DNA from: Oscillospiraceae bacterium
GTDB lineage: Bacteria > Bacillota > Clostridia > Oscillospirales > Acutalibacteraceae
Reading direction: 5' to 3'
Length of the DNA: 34,686 nt
Assembly: GCA_028697255.1 (NCBI GenBank)
Contig: JAQVFM010000016.1
Span: 1 to 34,686 of the forward strand
Under the pieces are notes generated by a model. The model made no database searches. It was not told the DNA's origin and was given only the letters and a program-made list of their open reading frames with translations. A program made the translations under genes and the position numbers. Below, one piece after another: positions 1 to 9,259 of this stretch (the stretch's first letter is position 1; the number at the start of each line of letters is the position of its first letter).

Positions 1-56
1 TTGTCTTAATTTTATGCAGAACCCCTGCCATATCGGGCGGAGGGAGGGAATACAGA

Positions 57-233
57 ATGTCGGAAGTTCGTGTAAAAGATAATGAAAGCCTTGACAGCGC
101 CCTGCGGCGTTGGAAAAAGTCATGCGCGCGATCGGGCGTGCTCGCAGAAGTGCGCAAAAGAGAACATTATGAAAAGCCTTCTGTTAGACGCAAAAAGAAA
201 TCGGAGGCTGCACGTAAACGCAAGTTCAAATAG
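57..233 (+). CDS. rpsU: 30S ribosomal protein S21
   Basis: This 58-residue, very basic protein begins [20 protein letters not shown] and ends in a lysine/arginine-rich tail, which is the full-length pattern of bacterial S21. S21 sits on the small ribosomal subunit near the anti-Shine-Dalgarno end of 16S rRNA and helps mRNA selection. The ATG follows a strong purine-rich ribosome binding site (GGAGGGAGGGAA, about 38-50). A GC-rich hairpin follows the stop codon, and yqeG and glnS lie downstream on the same strand. The promoter is probably left of the window. The gene is short but unmistakable by composition and motif order. Confidence 0.95.
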   Translation: MSEVRVKDNESLDSALRRWKKSCARSGVLAEVRKREHYEKPSVRRKKKSEAARKRKFK

Positions 234-253
234 AAAGAGGCCTTTATCCATTT

Positions 254-281
254 AAGAAGCGGGCAGCGATGCCCGCTTCTT
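254..281 (+). terminator. Hairpin after rpsU, terminator or attenuator
   Basis: An 11-bp perfect stem (AAGAAGCGGGC with GCCCGCTTCTT) closes a 6-base loop, 20 bases after the rpsU stop. The following T-tract is poor (TGGTTAAT), so it may be a weak terminator or a processing or stabilising hairpin that lets some readthrough into yqeG. Confidence 0.6.
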
Positions 282-310
282 GGTTAATAACATATCTATA
301 GGAGAGAAAC

Positions 311-823
311 ATGTCACTGCTTCATCCTGATTTGCTAAAAAACAGTTTAATCGATATTACACTTAACGATTTGCATCAACTGGGCGTGCGCGGTTTGCTT
401 CTTGACGTTGACAATACGTTAACCACACATGGCAGCCAAGTGCTTGATTCGCAAATTGCCGCGTGGCTGGAGCATATGAAAAAACACAATATATCGCTTA
501 CCATCGTTTCAAACGGGAAACCGTCGCGCGTAGCTCCGTTTGCTGCCCGCTTAGGCCTTAGGTTCATAGCGTTTGCGTGCAAGCCATTGCCTATCGGGTT
601 TATCAGGGGCGCCCGCCGGTTAGGGTTGCCGCGTTGTCAGTGCGCTGCCGTCGGGGATCAAACATTCACAGATATAATAGGCGCAAATCTGGCAGGCGTA
701 CGTTCGATACAACTTTTGCCAATATTGCCTGAACGACAATTAACGCTGCGACTAAAAAGACATTTTGAAAAGTATATTTTAGACCGTTTTAGGAAATTAC
801 AAGAGAAAAACAATAATAAATGA
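311..823 (+). CDS. yqeG: YqeG-family HAD-IIIA phosphatase
   Basis: The 170-residue protein carries HAD motif I as LLLDVDNTLT (nucleophile and acid/base aspartates D32 and D34), a serine/threonine motif II (TIVSNG, near residue 65) and the late acidic motif GDQTFTDIIGAN (near 115). Length and order match the YqeG family, close to phosphatidylglycerophosphate phosphatases (GEP4/YqeG), cytoplasmic enzymes whose bacterial substrate is often unproven. The start has AGGAGAGAAAC just upstream. glnS begins 22 bases after the stop, so the two are probably co-transcribed. The HAD call is sure; the substrate is not. Confidence 0.88.
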   Translation: MSLLHPDLLKNSLIDITLNDLHQLGVRGLLLDVDNTLTTHGSQVLDSQIAAWLEHMKKHNISLTIVSNGKPSRVAPFAARLGLRFIAFACKPLPIGFIRGARRLGLPRCQCAAVGDQTFTDIIGANLAGVRSIQLLPILPERQLTLRLKRHFEKYILDRFRKLQEKNNNK

Positions 824-845
824 AGTCCGAAAAGGGGTTTTAGGT

Positions 846-2540
846 ATGCAAAAAGATATTGTTGAAAAATCAAGCACTGCCGGCAGTTTTATTGACGATA
901 TAATTGAAGAGGAACTGGCGCCTGGCGGCAGATGCGAGGGCATGCGTATACACACACGCTTTCCGCCCGAGCCAAACGGTTATCTGCATATCGGACATGC
1001 CAAGGCTATATGTATCGATTTTGGCGCTGCTCAAAAATACGGCGGTCTTTGCAATCTGCGCATGGACGACACCAACCCCACTAAAGAGGATGAAGAATAC
1101 GTCGAAGCAATAAAAGAGGATATTCACTGGCTTGGTTATGACTGGGGAGACAGGTTTTATTATGCGTCCGATTATTTTGAAATAATGTATGACCTTGCTG
1201 TCGGACTGATACGCAAGGGTCTGGCATATGTTTGCGAAATGTCGCCCGAAGAGCTGAGATTAAACCGCGGGGACTTGACCCATCCCGCAGTTAGCCCATA
1301 TCGCGACCGACCTGTGGAGCAAAGCCTTGATTTGTTTACCCGCATGAAAAACGGCGAATTCGCTGACGGCAGCATGACGCTACGCGCTAAAATTGACCTT
1401 GCCAGCGGCAATTTTAATATGCGCGATCCGGTGATTTATCGTATCAATCATATGGCGCATCATCGGCAAGGTAACAAATGGTGCATTTACCCGATGTATG
1501 ATTACGCACATCCCATAGAGGATATGATTGAGGGCATCACCCATTCTTTGTGCTCATTAGAATTTGAGGATCACCGCCCGCTTTACAACTGGGTGCGTGA
1601 TAATGTGGATTATGAGCTTAAATGTAAGCCGCGTCAAATCGAGTTTGCACGGCTAAACCTCACATATACCATAATGTCCAAACGCAAGCTTAGGCGCCTT
1701 GTAGAAGAGGGCGTTGTGTCGGGATGGGATGATCCGCGCATGCCTACTTTAAGCGGGCTTCGCCGTCGCGGATATACTCCGGTGGCCATACGAAACTTTA
1801 TTGAACGTTTGGGAGTTGCAAAAACGCCCAGCACTGCCGACCTTGAATTTTTAGAATACTGCCTGCGGGAGGATCTCAATCTCAATGCGGCGAGGGTAAT
1901 GGCGGTATTGCGCCCGCTCAAGCTTACGATTACCAATTATCCAAAAGACAAAACCGAGACCTTCTTGGTTGAAAACAACCCCAACCGTCCCGAAGACGGA
2001 CAGCGCAGCGTCACATTTTCCCGTACTCTTTGGGTGGAGCGCGACGATTTTATGGAGCAGCCAATAAAAAAATATTTCCGCCTTTATCCCGGCAACGAAG
2101 TGCGCCTTAAATCGGCGTATATCATAAAATGCACCGGCTGTATAAAAGACGCAGAAGACAATGTGATTGAAGTCCTTGCTGAATACGATGACAAAACACG
2201 CGGAGGCAACACGCCCGACGGCAGGCGCGTCAAAGGCACTATACACTGGGTTGATACCACAACGGCAATTGATGCCGAGGTTCGACTGTACTCGACACTC
2301 TTTCGCGACCCCGACCCCGAAAGTGAAGGCAAGGATTTTATGGAATGCTTGAATCCTGATTCTTTAGAGGTGTTGACCGACTGCAAGGTAGAGGCTTCTT
2401 TGGAGAATGCGGCTTTCCCCTCCTCTTACCAGTTCATGCGCCAAGGTTATTTTTGTGTTGATTGCTATGACAGCAAGCCGGGCAAACCTGTGTTTAACCG
2501 TTCAGTAACACTTAAAGACAGCTTTAAAGTTAACAGCTGA
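846..2540 (+). CDS. glnS: Glutaminyl-tRNA synthetase
   Basis: The 564-residue class I aminoacyl-tRNA synthetase attaches glutamine directly to tRNA-Gln in the cytoplasm. The HIGH motif is exact at residues 48-51, within RFPPEPNGYLHIGHAK, a GlnS/GluRS-type block. The KMSKS equivalent is MSKR at 277-280. The C-terminal half has the anticodon-binding beta-barrels expected of GlnS, and total length is close to the 554 residues of the E. coli enzyme. AAAAGGGG precedes the ATG. Many Bacillota instead make Gln-tRNA through GatCAB, so GlnS is a lineage-specific choice, probably of horizontal origin in deep time. No T-box leader fits in the 22-base gap, so expression probably follows yqeG. Confidence 0.95.
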   Translation: MQKDIVEKSSTAGSFIDDIIEEELAPGGRCEGMRIHTRFPPEPNGYLHIGHAKAICIDFGAAQKYGGLCNLRMDDTNPTKEDEEYVEAIKEDIHWLGYDWGDRFYYASDYFEIMYDLAVGLIRKGLAYVCEMSPEELRLNRGDLTHPAVSPYRDRPVEQSLDLFTRMKNGEFADGSMTLRAKIDLASGNFNMRDPVIYRINHMAHHRQGNKWCIYPMYDYAHPIEDMIEGITHSLCSLEFEDHRPLYNWVRDNVDYELKCKPRQIEFARLNLTYTIMSKRKLRRLVEEGVVSGWDDPRMPTLSGLRRRGYTPVAIRNFIERLGVAKTPSTADLEFLEYCLREDLNLNAARVMAVLRPLKLTITNYPKDKTETFLVENNPNRPEDGQRSVTFSRTLWVERDDFMEQPIKKYFRLYPGNEVRLKSAYIIKCTGCIKDAEDNVIEVLAEYDDKTRGGNTPDGRRVKGTIHWVDTTTAIDAEVRLYSTLFRDPDPESEGKDFMECLNPDSLEVLTDCKVEASLENAAFPSSYQFMRQGYFCVDCYDSKPGKPVFNRSVTLKDSFKVNS

Positions 2541-2553
2541 ACAAGGTATTAAC

Positions 2554-4359
2554 TCAACAATAATCATATTGGGATCGATACAGCTGATAATAAAATCCTT
2601 TTTTACTAAGCAGTTCACTATGTCTGCCCTGTTCCACAATGTCTCCGTCACGCACTACAAGTATCACATCTGCATATTTGATAGTGGAAAGCCTGTGTGC
2701 AATAACAAAACATGTGCGGTTTCGCATAAGCCGCAGCATTGCGTCCTGTATGCGTCGCTCGGTTTGAGTATCCACATTGGAAGTTGCCTCGTCCAAAATC
2801 AGCATTTTGGAGTCTAACAGCATAGCCCGAGCTATGGTAAGCAGCTGCTTTTGGCCTTTGGATATGCTGATACCGTTATCACTGAGTACCGTATCATACC
2901 CGTTTGGAAGTGACATTATAAACTGATGTATATTCGCTGCCTTTGCGGCATTTTCAACCTGTTCTAATGTGACATTGTCCTTGCCGTATGCAATATTTTC
3001 AAATATAGTACCATGAAAGAGCCAGGTGTCCTGCAATACCATTGTGTATGCACGCCTAAGGCTCTTTCTTGTTATATTCTTTATATTGTTTTGGTCAATA
3101 TAAATGCCGCCAGCATCAACATCATAAAAGCGCATTAAAAGGTTGATTATTGTGGTTTTCCCTGCCCCGGTCGGACCAACAATAGCAATTACTGAGCCTT
3201 TTTCAGCGTTTAGGCTAAGGCCTTGTATAATGGTTTTATTGGCATCATACCCAAACACAACATTTTTAAATTTAACATCACCGGTTACATCATCAAGAAC
3301 ACATGCATTTGGTAAATCCTTCGGTTCGGGCTGTTGGTCAATCAACTTAAAAACCCGCTCTGCTGCAGCAAATGCCGACTGAAGCTCGCTTATAATATTT
3401 GCGAACTCATTTATGGGTCCTGCAAACTTGCGCGAATACAACACGAATGAGGATATGTTGCCCAAAGACAGTGTCCCACCCATATACAATATCGCACCAA
3501 AAATGCTTATCAATGCAAGCGAAATATTGTTTATGAAGTTCATTGTCGGGCCGATAACACAACCGTAATAATCGGCATTAAAATAAGCATCTACTGCATT
3601 ATTGTTCTTTTCATCAAACCTCGATACTATTACCTTTTCACAATTATACGCCTTGGTTGTTTTGTGGCCGCTTGCAAACTCCTCGACAAAACCATTAAGT
3701 TCACCCAACTTAGCCGAGCGAAGACGAAACAAAGGCCGTACCTTTTTTGCCCTGTATCTTGTAAACAAGATTGATACCGGTATCGTGAATAAAAAGACGA
3801 TCATAAGCTGAGGGGATATCGTTAGCATCATAACAAATGAACCAACCACCGTAATGAAGCTGGTGCATATTTGCACAAAATCACTGGATAGAGAAGTGTT
3901 TACCGTATCAATATCATATGAGATTATACTAATAATGTCGCCAGCTTGGTGGCGGTCAAAAAAGTTAACCGGAAGAGATACAAGTGAGTTAAACGCATCT
4001 TTTCGAAGGCTATAAACAACGCTGCGACTAAGTTTTATCATGATTATTGAAAGCAGATATCTCATAGCCGCTGAAAATATGTAAAAGCATATCATTAAAA
4101 GAGCATAATAAAAAACAGTGTTGAATATTACTTTTCCTTTTCCCGGTTCGATTGCATCAATTGCATATCCAGAAAGCTTTGGGCCTATCAACGCAAAGAC
4201 ATTAGACGCCACGGTTAAAACAATAACCGATAATAGAAGCCATTTATGTATGAAAAGGTATTTACAAAGTCTAACCAAGAGATATGTTTTTTTCATTTTA
4301 GGCTTTGAGTTTTTCGGTGTCACGCCAACTTGTTGATTAGACGTCACTCTATTACGCAT
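2554..4359 (-). CDS. ABC exporter half-transporter, second subunit of heterodimer
   Basis: The 601-residue protein has an N-terminal six-helix exporter membrane domain (about 35-330) and a C-terminal ATPase. Walker A is GPTGAGKT (395-402), Walker B ends in the catalytic glutamate E524 (LILDEATSNVD), and the switch histidine is H555. The signature is degenerate: ISKGQ (499-503) in place of LSGGQ. I chose the ATG at 4359 because GGAGGAAACAAC lies directly before it; a longer frame runs upstream to 4422 inside the previous gene without such support. The start overlaps the upstream stop by 8 bases, so translation is coupled. It probably pairs with the upstream subunit as a multidrug-type exporter; the substrate is unknown. 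Confidence 0.9.
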   Translation of the reverse strand: MRNRVTSNQQVGVTPKNSKPKMKKTYLLVRLCKYLFIHKWLLLSVIVLTVASNVFALIGPKLSGYAIDAIEPGKGKVIFNTVFYYALLMICFYIFSAAMRYLLSIIMIKLSRSVVYSLRKDAFNSLVSLPVNFFDRHQAGDIISIISYDIDTVNTSLSSDFVQICTSFITVVGSFVMMLTISPQLMIVFLFTIPVSILFTRYRAKKVRPLFRLRSAKLGELNGFVEEFASGHKTTKAYNCEKVIVSRFDEKNNNAVDAYFNADYYGCVIGPTMNFINNISLALISIFGAILYMGGTLSLGNISSFVLYSRKFAGPINEFANIISELQSAFAAAERVFKLIDQQPEPKDLPNACVLDDVTGDVKFKNVVFGYDANKTIIQGLSLNAEKGSVIAIVGPTGAGKTTIINLLMRFYDVDAGGIYIDQNNIKNITRKSLRRAYTMVLQDTWLFHGTIFENIAYGKDNVTLEQVENAAKAANIHQFIMSLPNGYDTVLSDNGISISKGQKQLLTIARAMLLDSKMLILDEATSNVDTQTERRIQDAMLRLMRNRTCFVIAHRLSTIKYADVILVVRDGDIVEQGRHSELLSKKGFYYQLYRSQYDYC

Positions 4360-6079
4360 GTTGTTTCCTCCCGCTGACTGCCTCTCCCATTTGTGTATCA
4401 TAAATCTCGCGGTATGCATCACAGTGGTTTACAAGCTGCTCATGCGTTCCGTATCCGGTAACGACACCGTCTTCCAATACAATAATTTTATCGCAGTTCA
4501 TAACCGAGCTTATGCGTTGAGCCACTACAATAGTAGTGGTATCCTTAAAGTCGCGTCTCAATGCCTTTCGCAGCTTAGCATCGGTTATATAGTCAAGTGC
4601 ACTCGAGCTGTCATCCAACAACAATATTTCGGGATCGCCCGCCAAAGCGCGGGCAATAAGCAACCGCTGTTTCTGACCGCCGCTTAAATTTGACCCTTTT
4701 ACCGTTAGCCTGTGATTTAGTCCACCTTCCTTTTCCATTACAAAATCCGCCTGTGCAAATTGTGCGGCGGCTTTTATTTTGTCCTCACAAATTTCACGAC
4801 CAAAATCTATGTTTTCTTTAATAGTGTCAGAAAACAAAAAATCATTTTGAAAAACAACACCAAACTTGGTGTGCAATATTTCTTTTGGTATGCTTTTTAT
4901 GTTTTGTCCCGAAATGATTATTTCACCTGAATCAACATCATAAAAACGAAGTAATAGATTTATTATTGTCGTCTTCCCGCTCCCCGTGGCACCGATTATT
5001 CCAAGAGTCTGACCCCGTTTAAGCGTAAAATTTATATTGCAAAGATTGTCTTTAATTTTGTTATAAGAAAAAAAGACATTCCTGAACTCAACATGAAAAT
5101 CACTTGGGGTATTTTGCGATTCAATCAAATTCATCTGCTCGGGCGCTTCAAGGACCTGAGCCACTCTTCTTGCGCTTGCGGCACCCTTTGAATACATTAC
5201 AAACAAGCGGGTAACCATCATTAATGCATGTAATATGATAGTAAAATAAGTTAAAAAAGCAATTATTGTGCCCGGCTTTGCAAGCCCGGCATTAACTCTG
5301 AAAGCTCCGACAACAACGACCAATGTAAGCCCTGCATTAAGTAAAAGCTGCATTACAGGGTGTGTTGATGACATCAAAATGCCTGCTTTCTTATCTTTTG
5401 ATACAACCTCTTGATTCACGTTGTCAAACTTTTCTTTTTCATAATCGGTTTTGGACAGCGCTTTTATTACCCTTATTCCCGCCATATTTTCCTGTATTAA
5501 ACGCACAAGCTTGTCTACGGCTAATTGCGCATCAGTATATAGCCGAATACCTTTTTTCGAAACAAAAAACACGAAAACAGCAAGTAATGGCAACGTGCCG
5601 ATTAGAATTAATGCAAGAACTGGTTCAAGCGTAAGTGTAACAACTATGCCACCAAGCAAAAGTATCGGGGCACGAACACCAAGGCGCTGCATCCTGTCCA
5701 CCATTTGGTGTATATAATATGTGTCGGAGGTTAACCTGGATATTAAGGATGGCAAAGTAAAATCATCTGTTTGTCTGCACGAAAGCATAGATATTTTTTC
5801 AAACAAGTCGTGCCTAAGCCTTTTTGTTATTTTTCGAGATGTGCTTATGGACATCCTGTTTGCAATGATATTAAAAATGATTGCAACCACTGCACAGGCA
5901 ATCATCAGTCCACCATACATATAAACTCTTTTAATGTTGCCTTGAGGTACGACATAATCAATAATATATGACAGCAACCACGGAATCAGCAAATCCATAA
6001 TAGTGCCGGTAAACTTAATAAAAAACTGCAAGCAGATTTGCAAATAATATGGTCTGATGTATGTAAACAATTTTTTCAT
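4352..6079 (-). CDS. ABC exporter half-transporter, first subunit of heterodimer
   Basis: This 575-residue exporter has membrane helices across about 15-300 and an ATPase domain after 325. Walker A is GATGSGKT (363-370) and the signature is canonical LSGGQ (465-469). Walker B ends ILLLDD, so aspartate D490 replaces the catalytic glutamate, and Q521 replaces the switch histidine (VVAQRISS). These losses complement the degenerate signature of the partner gene: all would fall in one ATP site and leave the other complete, as in heterodimeric exporters such as BmrCD, LmrCD and TM287/288. The start codon overlaps the MarR stop as ATGA, and AAGGAAAAG lies upstream. Regulation is probably by that MarR protein. 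Confidence 0.9.
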   Translation of the reverse strand: MKKLFTYIRPYYLQICLQFFIKFTGTIMDLLIPWLLSYIIDYVVPQGNIKRVYMYGGLMIACAVVAIIFNIIANRMSISTSRKITKRLRHDLFEKISMLSCRQTDDFTLPSLISRLTSDTYYIHQMVDRMQRLGVRAPILLLGGIVVTLTLEPVLALILIGTLPLLAVFVFFVSKKGIRLYTDAQLAVDKLVRLIQENMAGIRVIKALSKTDYEKEKFDNVNQEVVSKDKKAGILMSSTHPVMQLLLNAGLTLVVVVGAFRVNAGLAKPGTIIAFLTYFTIILHALMMVTRLFVMYSKGAASARRVAQVLEAPEQMNLIESQNTPSDFHVEFRNVFFSYNKIKDNLCNINFTLKRGQTLGIIGATGSGKTTIINLLLRFYDVDSGEIIISGQNIKSIPKEILHTKFGVVFQNDFLFSDTIKENIDFGREICEDKIKAAAQFAQADFVMEKEGGLNHRLTVKGSNLSGGQKQRLLIARALAGDPEILLLDDSSSALDYITDAKLRKALRRDFKDTTTIVVAQRISSVMNCDKIIVLEDGVVTGYGTHEQLVNHCDAYREIYDTQMGEAVSGRKQHA

Positions 6080-6522
6080 TCTTGATTCTTTTCCTTAAAT
6101 TTTTCGGCATATGCCTTTGATTTACCGGCAACTCGTTCAAGCAATGTCAGAAGATAGTGCTTTTCCTCAGTTGTAAAATCTTCGGTTATATAATCATTCC
6201 ACTCACCAAGAACAGAAAACACAACCGGCAGAATATCAATCGCCTTTTGTGTCGGATAAACTTCAGTAATGCGCTTGTCGGTCTTACTTGTCTGTCTAAT
6301 TACATATCCGTTTTGCTCGAGCAAGGATAACTGCCGCGTCACATTGCTTTTATTAATAAATATGGTTTTTGCAAGCCTGTCTTGAGAAATACCCGGGTTT
6401 TTGCATATGTTAATGATGTAAGTGCACTGATATCCGCTAACCCCGTACTTTTCAAGGCGTCCACCCCTGTACTGTGCGGCACACCTCGATATTATACCGA
6501 TGTATTTCATATACGAATTCAT
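6076..6522 (-). CDS. MarR-family transcriptional regulator
   Basis: The 148-residue protein has the MarR winged-helix layout: an N-terminal dimerisation helix, then a helix-turn-helix in GISQDRLAKTIFINKSNVTR (about 64-83), then the wing with the typical LEQNGYVIRQTSKTDKR block. It is the first gene of an operon with two ABC exporter subunits, joined by a 4-base ATGA overlap. AAAGGGAT precedes the ATG. Its own promoter is a perfect consensus sigma-A site whose -10 and start region lie in a palindrome, so it most likely represses its own operon until a ligand releases it. The ligand is unknown; MarR-linked exporters often respond to their substrates. Confidence 0.92.
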   Translation of the reverse strand: MNSYMKYIGIISRCAAQYRGGRLEKYGVSGYQCTYIINICKNPGISQDRLAKTIFINKSNVTRQLSLLEQNGYVIRQTSKTDKRITEVYPTQKAIDILPVVFSVLGEWNDYITEDFTTEEKHYLLTLLERVAGKSKAYAEKFKEKNQE

Positions 6523-6553
6523 ATCCCTTTAATCTCCCCCATATCCAGCAGCA

Positions 6554-6579
6554 ATAATAGTTGCGCACGCAACCATTAT
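6554..6579. promoter_or_regulatory. Palindromic operator, probable MarR site
   Basis: The inner arms GTTGCG (6560-6565) and CGCAAC (6568-6573) are perfect around CA. Beyond one mismatched pair, AATAT-type flanks continue the symmetry (6554-6558 with 6575-6579), giving a 26-bp near palindrome. It covers most of the -10 box and the expected transcription start, the usual position for an autorepressing MarR dimer. Confidence 0.7.
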
Positions 6580-6603
6580 AATGTTGATATCATTCAATGT
6601 CAA
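6575..6603 (-). promoter_or_regulatory. Consensus sigma-A promoter of the marR-ABC operon
   Basis: Reading the minus strand, TTGACA (6598-6603) is followed by exactly 17 bases and TATAAT (6575-6580). Both hexamers match consensus at 6 of 6. The predicted start lies around 6568, about 45 bases before the marR ATG. Confidence 0.85.
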
Positions 6604-6803
6604 TAATTGCTTTCATATCCTGATATACACTTAATAGTACGGTGTTTTTAAAACAAGCGGCTCAATCGTGCAAATATGTTACAAACAGCTTATATTCGTT
6701 ATAAAAAAACAATTATTGTGCTCATATTACGACATAAAAACAATCCTCATTTGCCATAAAATGGTATATACCGGCTGTATAAATGTGCCGGGCATTTATT
6801 GGG

Positions 6804-9173
6804 ATGGTGAGGACGTTGAAACAAAAGGCGTTAGCAGGTGCCGGGGACGGACAGGCACCTGAAACAAGAGTATCCGCTAATATTGATTCTGCCGAATCCA
6901 GTCTTGCTAAACAGCTTTCAAGCATGATTTTATGGGCAGTCCTGGGATTGATTATGCCGCGCGCCGGGGTATACGGCAATATGGCGCCGTTTGGAGTCAG
7001 TCTTGCGGCTTCTGTACACGGTGCAGGCGCCGCATTGGTATACATAACCACAATAGCCGGTTACCTGTTGCCGGGAGGCGCAGCTGTTTCGCTTAGATAT
7101 ATTGCGGCATTGGCCGCAGTTGTTGGGATAAAATGGTCACTCGGTGCAATTAAGCCGGTTGTGCGCCATCCGTTGTTCACACCGATTATAACTTTTTTGT
7201 CTGTAGAATGCACAGGTCTTGCTTTGGCGGCTGTTAACGGGCTTAATGTTTATAATTCACTTATCATTACGGCAGAAGGGCTGCTTGCAGGCGGTGTATC
7301 ATACTTTTTTTGCAAAACTGTGGGCATATTTTCGCGTGGCGAACTCGGAGTGCTTACAGCTCAAGAGCAGGCAAGCATTGTTATGACAGGTGCTATTGTA
7401 CTGATGGCTTGTGCAGGGATTACGATTAGCGGAATTGCCCCTGGCCGTATTGCCTGTGTTGTTATTATTCTTTTGCTTGCACGCAGCGGTAAGGAACAAG
7501 GCGGCAGTATAGCGGGCATTGTTCTCGGACTGGCAATGTCAATGGCCAATACACAAAACCTGTATCTTGCTGCAGCTTTTGCGTTTGGCGGCCTTATTGC
7601 AGGTATTTTTGCCCGTTTCGGGCGGTTTGCTTCGGCAGGTTCGTTTATAATTGCCAATTTAATTATTTTGATGAGTGCGGGAGATGACACTACAATAATA
7701 ATCGGCATATATGAAGTATTTGCAGCAAGTGTTATATTTGTTGCGATACCTGCATCAGTTGACCGCTTTATAAACAGATTTTTTATGAGCGCAAAAGATT
7801 TGCCCGCAGTGGACGGACTTCGGCGGTCGGTTGTAATGCGGTTGGACTATGCGTCACGCGCAATGGGTGAGGTCGCGCAGACAGTAGATGCGGTATCACA
7901 AAAGCTTTCGGATTTAAGTGCACCTGATTTGGGCTCGGTGTACCGCAGCGTATCCGAGGATATATGTCGTGTATGCGGACTGCGTATGCAATGCTGGGAT
8001 GTTTCATTTAATAAAACTATGGATGCATTTAACAGGCTTACACCATCGCTTAGAGAGAAAGGATATGTAAAACCGGGAGATGTTCCAGAAACGTTTGGCC
8101 GTTTTTGTGGACGGTTGGACGATGTAATTAATAAAATTAATTCAAAGTATCTTGAATACGTTGTGCGCGAGGGTGCATGGCGCCGTCTGTCTGAGATTAG
8201 ATCCGTGGTCACCGACCAGTTTTCGGGAATGTCAGAGCTGCTAAGTGAACTGTCCCATGATTTTTCAAAAACTGAGCAGGTAGATACAGAGGCATCTGCA
8301 CGAATTGCCGATGTATGTAAAGAATTTGGTTTTAATGTACAGGATAGCGTCTGTCTGATTGGGCGCGGCGGACGTGTCACCGTAGAAATTCTTGCATCTG
8401 ACATTAATGCAAAATTTAATAAAAACAAGTGGGAAGCGGCAATAGCTGATGCAGTCGGTCACGAATTTGACCATCCGGTTGTGACTCGGTTGGGTAATTC
8501 GGTAAAAATTACTATGGCGGAAAAGCCTATGCTAAGTGTTACTTCAGCCGGAGCGCAGCTGCATTGCACAGGTGAGCGGCTTTGCGGCGATGCATATGAA
8601 ACCTTCAGCGACGGAGCCGGAAGGTGGTTTGCCGTGCTTAGCGACGGGATGGGCAGTGGTGGTCGCGCCGCTGTAGACGGCGCAATGGCAACCGGACTTA
8701 CATCACGCCTGATACAGGCCGGATTTGGTCGGGACAGCGTTTTGCGCATGGTTAACTCCGCGCTCATGGTAAAATCCGGGGACGAAAGCCTGGCCACGCT
8801 TGATGTGCTTGAGCTGGACTTGTTCAGTGGTAAAATAGAATGCCGAAAAGCCGGCGCTTCGCCAACATTTTTGTGCAGTATGGGCCGAGTTTGGCGCATA
8901 GAAAAATCGGCAATGCCTGTGGGAATATTGCGTGACATACGTTTTGAATGCAGCGAAGATACACTAACTGACGGGGACATATTGCTGATGTGCAGCGACG
9001 GTGCGTTAAGCGGCGGGTTTACATGGATAGAAGATAAGCTGCGTAATTTTGACGCAAATTCGGGAAGTCTTAAAGCATTTGTTGAGGATATCGCCACGTG
9101 TGCCAGGCAAAGGCAAAAGCAACATGAGGATGATATTACTGTGTTAGCGGTACAGGTTCGACGGCCACACTAA
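6804..9173 (+). CDS. spoIIE: Stage II sporulation protein E, PP2C phosphatase
   Basis: The roughly 789-residue protein has about ten membrane helices in its first 330 residues, a cytoplasmic linker with a cysteine cluster (VCRVCGLRMQCWD, near 390), and a C-terminal PP2C-type serine phosphatase. Metal-binding aspartates appear in LCGDAY (near 594) and VLSDGMGSG (near 613), with a later SDGAL (near 731). SpoIIE dephosphorylates SpoIIAA to activate sigma-F in the forespore and acts at the polar septum. Length and order match the family. The start is uncertain: ATG 6783 lies inside a hairpin (CCGGC/GCCGG, 6771-6791); I prefer ATG 6804. TTG 6816 is also possible. A terminator follows the gene. Confidence 0.93.
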   Translation: MVRTLKQKALAGAGDGQAPETRVSANIDSAESSLAKQLSSMILWAVLGLIMPRAGVYGNMAPFGVSLAASVHGAGAALVYITTIAGYLLPGGAAVSLRYIAALAAVVGIKWSLGAIKPVVRHPLFTPIITFLSVECTGLALAAVNGLNVYNSLIITAEGLLAGGVSYFFCKTVGIFSRGELGVLTAQEQASIVMTGAIVLMACAGITISGIAPGRIACVVIILLLARSGKEQGGSIAGIVLGLAMSMANTQNLYLAAAFAFGGLIAGIFARFGRFASAGSFIIANLIILMSAGDDTTIIIGIYEVFAASVIFVAIPASVDRFINRFFMSAKDLPAVDGLRRSVVMRLDYASRAMGEVAQTVDAVSQKLSDLSAPDLGSVYRSVSEDICRVCGLRMQCWDVSFNKTMDAFNRLTPSLREKGYVKPGDVPETFGRFCGRLDDVINKINSKYLEYVVREGAWRRLSEIRSVVTDQFSGMSELLSELSHDFSKTEQVDTEASARIADVCKEFGFNVQDSVCLIGRGGRVTVEILASDINAKFNKNKWEAAIADAVGHEFDHPVVTRLGNSVKITMAEKPMLSVTSAGAQLHCTGERLCGDAYETFSDGAGRWFAVLSDGMGSGGRAAVDGAMATGLTSRLIQAGFGRDSVLRMVNSALMVKSGDESLATLDVLELDLFSGKIECRKAGASPTFLCSMGRVWRIEKSAMPVGILRDIRFECSEDTLTDGDILLMCSDGALSGGFTWIEDKLRNFDANSGSLKAFVEDIATCARQRQKQHEDDITVLAVQVRRPH

Positions 9174-9193
9174 ATTATGGGTTTTTAAAAAGC

Positions 9194-9222
9194 GGGGCGG
9201 AAAAATACCGCCTCTCTTTTTT
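9194..9222 (+). terminator. Rho-independent terminator after spoIIE
   Basis: A 7-bp stem (GGGGCGG with CCGCCTC, one G-T pair) closes an AAAAATA loop and is followed by TCTTTTTT. It lies 20 bases after the spoIIE stop and separates it from secA. Confidence 0.8.
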
Positions 9223-9259
9223 ATTTACAATACTAATATTTGATTAAAAATTAATAAAA

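Noticed and set aside
824..845. T-box leader for glnS
   Set aside because: Only 22 bases separate yqeG and glnS, and no T-box core sequence is present.
4360..4422. N-terminal extension of the second ABC subunit
   Set aside because: It overlaps the upstream gene deeply and lacks a ribosome binding site, whereas ATG 4359 has GGAGG directly before it.
6783..6803. ATG 6783 as the start of spoIIE
   Set aside because: It lies within a CCGGC/GCCGG hairpin and has no ribosome binding site; ATG 6804 or TTG 6816 fit better, though none is decisive.
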